From Deltaproteobacteria bacterium (GTDB taxonomy: Bacteria > Bdellovibrionota > FAC87 > UBA2466), in NCBI GenBank assembly GCA_013205415.1, contig JABMMY010000399.1, positions 1 to 9,964 of the forward strand: DNA of 9,964 nt, in the 5' to 3' direction. The position numbers and the translations under genes were made by a program. The notes beneath the pieces were generated by a model. The model searched no databases. It was given only the letters and a program-made list of their open reading frames with translations, and was not told where the DNA came from. Position 1 is the first letter of the stretch. The number at the start of each line of letters is the position of its first letter. Shown here one piece after another: positions 6,621 to 9,964 of the stretch.

Positions 6621-8404
6621 ATTTTTTTAAAGTGTTCCTGAAGTTGATTCCAAGAGATCTTAAATAAAACAGGGTTGCCGCGAGGGCAAGTCCAGCTTTC
6701 ATTAAAATCGGTCATTAAAGATAATAGTTCGGTAATTTCACAGGGCTCCCAAACTCTAGCTATAGGCCTAGCTAGGAGATCGGTAAGCGCCCACAGCTCG
6801 TGGGTCGGATTATCGTCCAGATCTAACGAATGGGACGGTCCGGAAAGTGACGTTAGAAGCTGTATAAAGCTTAACTCTAAAGCGGTCTCTGAAAGTTTAT
6901 GAGGAATCGCCTTTAGAGCGATATCTTTGTCTCCAAAAAACTCAAATTCAAATCCTAATCGTGTGAGCGTGCCCTGGAGTCTCTTTGCCGTTTCAAATAA
7001 AGGGTGAGGCAACGTGAGTATCTGAGGCACCGAAAGCGAGCGGGTGCTAATCCCCTGCTGAGACATATTTTTTTCTAACTGTGCAAAAATTATTTTTTCC
7101 TCAAAGGCCCTGGCATTTAAAATAAAAATGCCGGCCGAGTTTTCTAATAAAAAATATTGGGATTGAACGATGCCATAAAAACGAAAGGGTAGGGTAGTGA
7201 GAGCGGGAGATGCTTTGGGTCGGGCCTCCATCGAGGGCAACTCCGTTCGAATCGTTTCACTTCGGAGGGCTTCACTATGCAAAAAATTAGTTTGTGAGGG
7301 TAGGGGAGATTGGGATTTGTAAAACTCAGAATTGGAACCGAATTTAGCTGGCGCCGGGGAGTTTGGAGCCAGGGAGTTTGGCGCGAGTAATTTACTATTA
7401 GAAAGTTGTTTTCTAAGTGAAGCGAGTAACCAACCATAAATTCGTTCCTGTTTAAAAAAACGAACCTCTAGTTTCTGAGGATGAACATTAACGTCTACCC
7501 AATCGCCTCTGATATCTAAATAAAAAACACCGGAAGGCTCGTGATGAGGGCCGGCCACCTCTAGAAAACTATTACGAATACTAGAGAGCAGAAGTCGATT
7601 TTTAACGGGACGTTGGTTTACAAAGAGAGTTATCTCTGCTCTTTCTTGGCTAAAGTCTAAGGGTGATAATAGGGCTTCAAATCGCATGTCATCTACTGCA
7701 TCCTGCAGGTGAAGCGGTTCCCAAGAGGGTTTTAATGTTTCATGAAGGCGTGCTAATCGAGACGTAGCGGTGTACTTGGCAAGTAGTCTTCCATTATGAT
7801 GAAAGAAGAAGGACACTCCAGGAGAGCCCATGGCAAGCTCCTTAAAATTTTTAGCGCAATGGGAAAGTTCGGTGGCGTGGGAACGTAGAAATTTAAATCT
7901 CGCGGGGATCTTGGCAAATAGTTCCTTTACTGAAATCTGTGTTCCTGGAGGACATCCTATCGGTTTTAGCTCCTGTTTTTCTCCGAAAGGAACCTGGAGG
8001 AGCATCCCTCGTTCGGAGGCTAAGGGGCGACTTCGAATTGAGAAATCGGAAACGGCGGAAATACTAGACAGGGCCTCACCTCGAAATCCAAAGGTGGCAA
8101 TGGCCTCTAAGTCTTGAAGAGAGTGAAGTTTACTGGTCGTATGCCTTTCAACGGCTAAATTTAAATCGGCCTCTAAAATACCGCAGCCATTATCAATGAC
8201 TGTGATCTCCTTTAATCCGCCTTCAACTAGGTGCACCTCAATGCGAGTGGCCCCTGCATCTAAACTATTTTCGACAAGCTCTTTAATGAGACTTGAGGGG
8301 CGCTCTACCACCTCTCCTGCAGCAATTTGATCGATTAAATCACTAGGCAAACGGGCAATTCTGGCTATCGGTCTATTAGAATTTAAACTTTCCTGAAGCG
8401 ACAT
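6617..8404 (-). CDS. mutL: DNA mismatch repair protein MutL (endonuclease motif missing)
   Basis: A 595-residue mismatch-repair matchmaker linking MutS mismatch recognition to downstream excision. The N-terminal GHKL ATPase is intact: IAAGEVVERP (27-36), Glu42 and Asn46 in KELVENSLDAGA, Asp71 in DNGCGI, TTSKL (89-93) and GFRGEAL (106-112). The transducer domain ends with VNVHPQKLEVRF (305-316). A Ser/Pro/Asn-rich linker (about 335-400) contains a tandem APNS repeat. The C-terminal dimerisation domain (about 403-595) is recognisable (FYGIVQSQYFLL), but the DQHA(x)2E(x)4E nuclease motif is replaced by NARAFEEKI at 430-438, and the later CPHGRP motif reads CPRGNP (573-578). It is therefore predicted to lack the nicking activity of Bacillus-type MutL. 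The ATG has AAGGTG 8 nt upstream. First gene of the block; 133 bp separate it from the lipoprotein gene, and I find no convincing -35/-10 there. Confidence 0.96.
   Translation of the reverse strand: MSLQESLNSNRPIARIARLPSDLIDQIAAGEVVERPSSLIKELVENSLDAGATRIEVHLVEGGLKEITVIDNGCGILEADLNLAVERHTTSKLHSLQDLEAIATFGFRGEALSSISAVSDFSIRSRPLASERGMLLQVPFGEKQELKPIGCPPGTQISVKELFAKIPARFKFLRSHATELSHCAKNFKELAMGSPGVSFFFHHNGRLLAKYTATSRLARLHETLKPSWEPLHLQDAVDDMRFEALLSPLDFSQERAEITLFVNQRPVKNRLLLSSIRNSFLEVAGPHHEPSGVFYLDIRGDWVDVNVHPQKLEVRFFKQERIYGWLLASLRKQLSNSKLLAPNSLAPNSPAPAKFGSNSEFYKSQSPLPSQTNFLHSEALRSETIRTELPSMEARPKASPALTTLPFRFYGIVQSQYFLLENSAGIFILNARAFEEKIIFAQLEKNMSQQGISTRSLSVPQILTLPHPLFETAKRLQGTLTRLGFEFEFFGDKDIALKAIPHKLSETALELSFIQLLTSLSGPSHSLDLDDNPTHELWALTDLLARPIARVWEPCEITELLSLMTDFNESWTCPRGNPVLFKISWNQLQEHFKKI
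7352..7381 (-). repeat. 15-bp tandem repeat coding for APNS units in the MutL linker
   Basis: Two 15-bp units (7352-7366 and 7367-7381) agree at 13 of 15 positions and share GGGAGTTTGG on the plus strand. They encode LAPNS-LAPNS at residues 340-349 of MutL, in the flexible linker between the ATPase and C-terminal domains. The 15-bp period keeps the frame. It looks like a local duplication in a part of the protein with little structural constraint. Confidence 0.75.
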
Positions 8405-8537
8405 GAGCCCATCACCTTAGCTCGCAAAGTCCTAAACGGAAAGGAGCAAAAATAGGGTGCAAATCTTGTTTGGGGCGGTGTGTTGTTATAGACTTTGATC
8501 ACGACCCCTTACTCTCTCGAAATTTTTCTAATGTAGT

Positions 8538-9386
8538 TTAGTGTGAGCCATTCGGCTTTACGCGTAAAGGCTCGGGATGTTCAGCATTAGTGAGTCCGCA
8601 CAGGTTTTTAAGCACAAGCTGCCTATAAAAACCTATGTGACCATTGGTTGGGCCAGTGGGATGGCCGTATAGCCAGTCTTTGAGCGACATTTCGGTAAAG
8701 TGGTTCGCGTCCCAAGATAAGGTTACTGGGTTAACCTTTTTGTCGTCTGAATAGAAAGTAATATCACCGCCGCCAATACCAGTGCTACTGGGATCAATCT
8801 TAATGGGTTCAGATGGTGTGACCACAACGCCTCTGCTCTGATAGGTTTGTTTTGTTTCGACCCGTGCAAAACCGCACCGTTTATCCGAAAGCAGCACCGC
8901 CAGGGCATCGTATAGGGTTTGGATATCTTTTTCCTTCGCCGCAGCTCCCGTCAAGTCCGTACCTTTGCGCTCAAGTAGGGCTTTCCGTTTCTCGTTATTG
9001 ATATTGGAGAGCTCCCTTGGACGAGGCTGATCTGAATTGTCAGGAGGCGTTGTTGTTGGTGCTACTACTACCGGAATGGGTACCGATGGATTAATTGGAT
9101 CTCCGCTAAACGACTCAAAGGTACCAGTTCCTCCTCCTAGAGTTCCTTCTAAATCTAAAGTGTCTGTTGCAGGGGCTCCTGGAGCTGGGGCCTGAGCCTG
9201 ATCATTCCTCTCTCTTTGGTTGTCCTGGTCCCTGGGATTATTCTTGTTATTACACTTAGCGCATGGGCCACCTTCACCACTAGGGCCTCCATCGCCACCA
9301 CCACCCATCATGCTACCTCCGCGCTTACAATGGGCTAGAGTAATAAGACAAATAAAAAGCATCAATGAATGCAAAGTTAATTTCAC
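8538..9386 (-). CDS. Predicted lipoprotein of unknown function
   Basis: I do not recognise this 282-residue protein. Residues 1-20 look like a lipoprotein signal peptide: Lys2, a hydrophobic run LMLFICLITLA, then Cys20 in LAHC. A His just before the cysteine is unusual for a lipobox, where Gly, Ala or Ser is normal. Residues 21-125 are low complexity: a Gly-rich stretch (23-40), a CAKC pair (42-45), an Asn/Gln/Arg-rich part (46-64), then Pro/Ala/Thr/Gly-rich sequence. Residues 125-282 look folded, with Cys171 and Cys263 possibly pairing, and a Trp-containing segment at 225-240. The likely home is the periplasm or outer-membrane inner leaflet, tethered by a long flexible linker. The start is GTG, with GGGGGA 5 nt upstream. 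It stands alone between mutL and the doc fragment, with a weak sigma-54-like site in front. Function is unknown. Confidence 0.8.
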   Translation of the reverse strand: MKLTLHSLMLFICLITLAHCKRGGSMMGGGGDGGPSGEGGPCAKCNNKNNPRDQDNQRERNDQAQAPAPGAPATDTLDLEGTLGGGTGTFESFSGDPINPSVPIPVVVAPTTTPPDNSDQPRPRELSNINNEKRKALLERKGTDLTGAAAKEKDIQTLYDALAVLLSDKRCGFARVETKQTYQSRGVVVTPSEPIKIDPSSTGIGGGDITFYSDDKKVNPVTLSWDANHFTEMSLKDWLYGHPTGPTNGHIGFYRQLVLKNLCGLTNAEHPEPLRVKPNGSH

Positions 9387-9412
9387 AGTAATCCCCCGAT
9401 ATACACTAAGAG

Positions 9413-9428
9413 TACAAGAAGGGTGCCA
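9413..9428 (-). promoter_or_regulatory. Weak sigma-54-like -24/-12 element before the lipoprotein gene
   Basis: Read on the minus strand: TGGCAC (9428-9423), a 5-bp spacer, then TTGTA (9417-9413). The -24 box and the spacing are perfect, but the normally invariant -12 GC is GT. If used, transcription would begin near 9402, leaving a leader of about 15 nt that includes the GGGGGA ribosome binding site at 9397-9392. Another single-mismatch match lies inside the protease gene at 892-906, so one mismatch can arise by chance. Confidence 0.3.
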
Positions 9429-9596
9429 GGAATTTAGGCATAGCCAATTGTGAAAAAATGGGTATTTCTGTGACGGTGTCGGGGGCTTATAAATAGTGAC
9501 TAGAAAATAGACAATCTTAGGGCTCTTTACCTTTTTAAACGGTGGTCATGTGATATCGAGAGTTTAGGTAGCAGTTTTTAGATTTCGCGTTAAGCC

Positions 9597-9619
9597 TTTA
9601 GCATTTTTCGTTTAGCATT
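9597..9619. repeat. Direct repeat TTTAGCATT, two copies
   Basis: Perfect 9-bp copies at 9597-9605 and 9611-9619, a 14-bp period. They lie in the intergenic region, just before a TTGACA on the plus strand. They could be a protein-binding pair or chance in AT-rich DNA. Confidence 0.6.
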
Positions 9620-9680
9620 AATTTGACATAAAGTATTTGGCTTTGCCACATCTCTTACCGGCTCTCAAAACGTGGGGTCG

Positions 9681-9695
9681 CGAACGTTCGAACGT
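9681..9695. repeat. Overlapping palindromes CGAACGTTCG and ACGTTCGAACGT
   Basis: A 10-bp perfect palindrome (9681-9690) overlaps a 12-bp perfect palindrome (9684-9695), because GAACGTTC is followed directly by GAACGT. Such iterated symmetric sites are typical of dimeric repressor operators, but the owner is unknown. The position is just downstream of the doc fragment's stop. Confidence 0.65.
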
Positions 9696-9737
9696 AAAAT
9701 AACGCTCTCCTTCAGGCAAGTGCCTGTGGGATTTTAC
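9694..9737 (-). terminator. Nested inverted repeat at the end of doc, possible weak terminator
   Basis: The outer arms GTAAAAT (9694-9700) and ATTTTAC (9731-9737) are perfect complements. Inside them CAGGCAAGTGCCTG (9713-9726) is a perfect palindrome, folding as a 5-bp stem with a 4-nt loop. On the doc transcript the inner hairpin is followed, 12 nt later, by TTATTTT. The structure overlaps the doc stop codon (9734-9736). The missing immediate U-tract makes it a weak intrinsic terminator at best. Confidence 0.35.
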
Positions 9738-9964
9738 TTTATTTTCACTTTGTGAGCGTCGAACCAGTCCATGAGCTGATCTTTTGAAACTTTACTTGCA
9801 GCGCAGTCGTCCACAATTATGGCGAGAGCGTTCGTCCCCTTTTTTTCGTCGAATGGGTAAAGTAATTCCCATCCATTTTCATTTAGAAAAGAAATTGCTG
9901 TTAAAGCCGCCGTCCGTTTGTTGCCATCCATGAAGGCGTGGTTCTTGGTGAGATAAAAACAGAG
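9734..9964 (-). CDS. doc: Doc/Fic family toxin (death-on-curing), 5' end outside window
   Basis: The frame is open from the window edge (9964) to a TAA at 9736-9734, giving 76 C-terminal residues. The frame preceding the internal ATG at 9931 contains FYLTKNHAF, so the gene clearly starts beyond the edge. HAFMDGNKRTA is the Fic/Doc core motif HxFxxxNKR; the Lys in place of the Gly of AMPylating Fic enzymes (HPFxxGNGR) points to the Doc branch. P1 Doc is a kinase that phosphorylates and inactivates EF-Tu. The following helix (ALTAISFLNENGWEL) also fits the fold. The family is about 125-135 residues long, so some 50-60 residues are missing. A Phd-like antitoxin normally lies immediately upstream, beyond the edge, and cannot be checked here. 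The catalytic motif looks intact, so this is a truncated view rather than a pseudogene. Confidence 0.87.
   Translation of the reverse strand, partial: LCFYLTKNHAFMDGNKRTAALTAISFLNENGWELLYPFDEKKGTNALAIIVDDCAASKVSKDQLMDWFDAHKVKIK

Larger units (their letters stand above)
9387..9733. other. Intergenic stretch with small repeats and palindromes, no gene seen
   Basis: I see no credible coding frame here. Contents from the lipoprotein side: the ribosome binding site (9392-9397), the sigma-54-like element (9413-9428), a direct repeat TTTAGCATT at 9597-9605 and 9611-9619, a plus-strand TTGACA at 9623-9628 without a good -10 partner, overlapping palindromes at 9681-9695, and a nested inverted repeat starting at 9694 that runs into the end of the doc gene. 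The concentration of short symmetric sequences next to a toxin gene fits regulatory or terminator DNA, but no single element is strong. Confidence 0.5.

Noticed and set aside
8405..8537. Promoter for the mutL block, with a TATAAC hexamer on the minus strand
   Set aside because: No -35 hexamer at 16-18 bp spacing; the operon promoter is probably here but cannot be placed.
8556..8569. 14-bp perfect palindrome CTTTACGCGTAAAG
   Set aside because: It lies within the last codons of the lipoprotein gene, has almost no loop and no T-run after it; most likely chance.

Overview
The window looks like a chromosomal segment of a Gram-negative bacterium of the broad 'deltaproteobacterial' type; a Bdellovibrionota/Oligoflexia-like lineage is my best guess. 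This is inference from gene content: a RemA (DUF370) gene sits in a proteobacterial-style block with mutL-miaA and a bifunctional Rel/SpoT, next to exported proteins and a Gly/Pro-rich lipoprotein. GC is moderate by eye. Non-ATG starts are common: TTG for the protease and gmk, GTG for rsh and the lipoprotein.

Layout. Positions 1-307 hold a (CTCTCA)9 hexanucleotide tandem repeat cut by the window edge, then a leader with a textbook sigma-54 -24/-12 element (203-218). Positions 308-1645 (+) encode a secreted S8 subtilisin-like protease with a TTG start behind a strong GGAGG. Converging on it from the minus strand, with only 15 bp between stops, is a compact six-gene block running 8404 to 1661: mutL, miaA, yicC, remA, gmk, rsh (relA/spoT). 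The genes overlap by 4, 11, 11 and 4 bp, with one 6-bp gap, so they are almost certainly one transcription unit with translational coupling. Upstream of it on the same strand lies an unrecognised predicted lipoprotein (8538-9386). A 347-bp intergenic stretch rich in small palindromes and repeats follows, and at the right edge is the C-terminal part of a Doc/Fic-family toxin whose start, and any antitoxin, lie outside the window.

How the genes fit together. The central block combines mismatch repair (MutL), tRNA A37 prenylation (MiaA), a YicC-type endoribonuclease, a RemA-type DNA-binding regulator, GMP kinase and (p)ppGpp synthesis/hydrolysis. Guanylate kinase makes GDP, which feeds GTP and ppGpp pools, and Rsh consumes or regenerates them, so gmk-rsh linkage is metabolically coherent. 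The yicC-remA-gmk order is the one known from Bacillus, but here rsh follows gmk directly with no rpoZ between. MutL carries an intact N-terminal ATPase but has lost the DQHA-type endonuclease motif.

No clear new multi-gene system is visible. The most interesting leads are the sigma-54 promoter of the secreted protease with a weaker look-alike in front of the lipoprotein, the degenerate MutL C-terminus, the remA-gmk-rsh arrangement, and the structured DNA downstream of the doc fragment. I saw no rRNA, tRNA, CRISPR array or insertion sequence.
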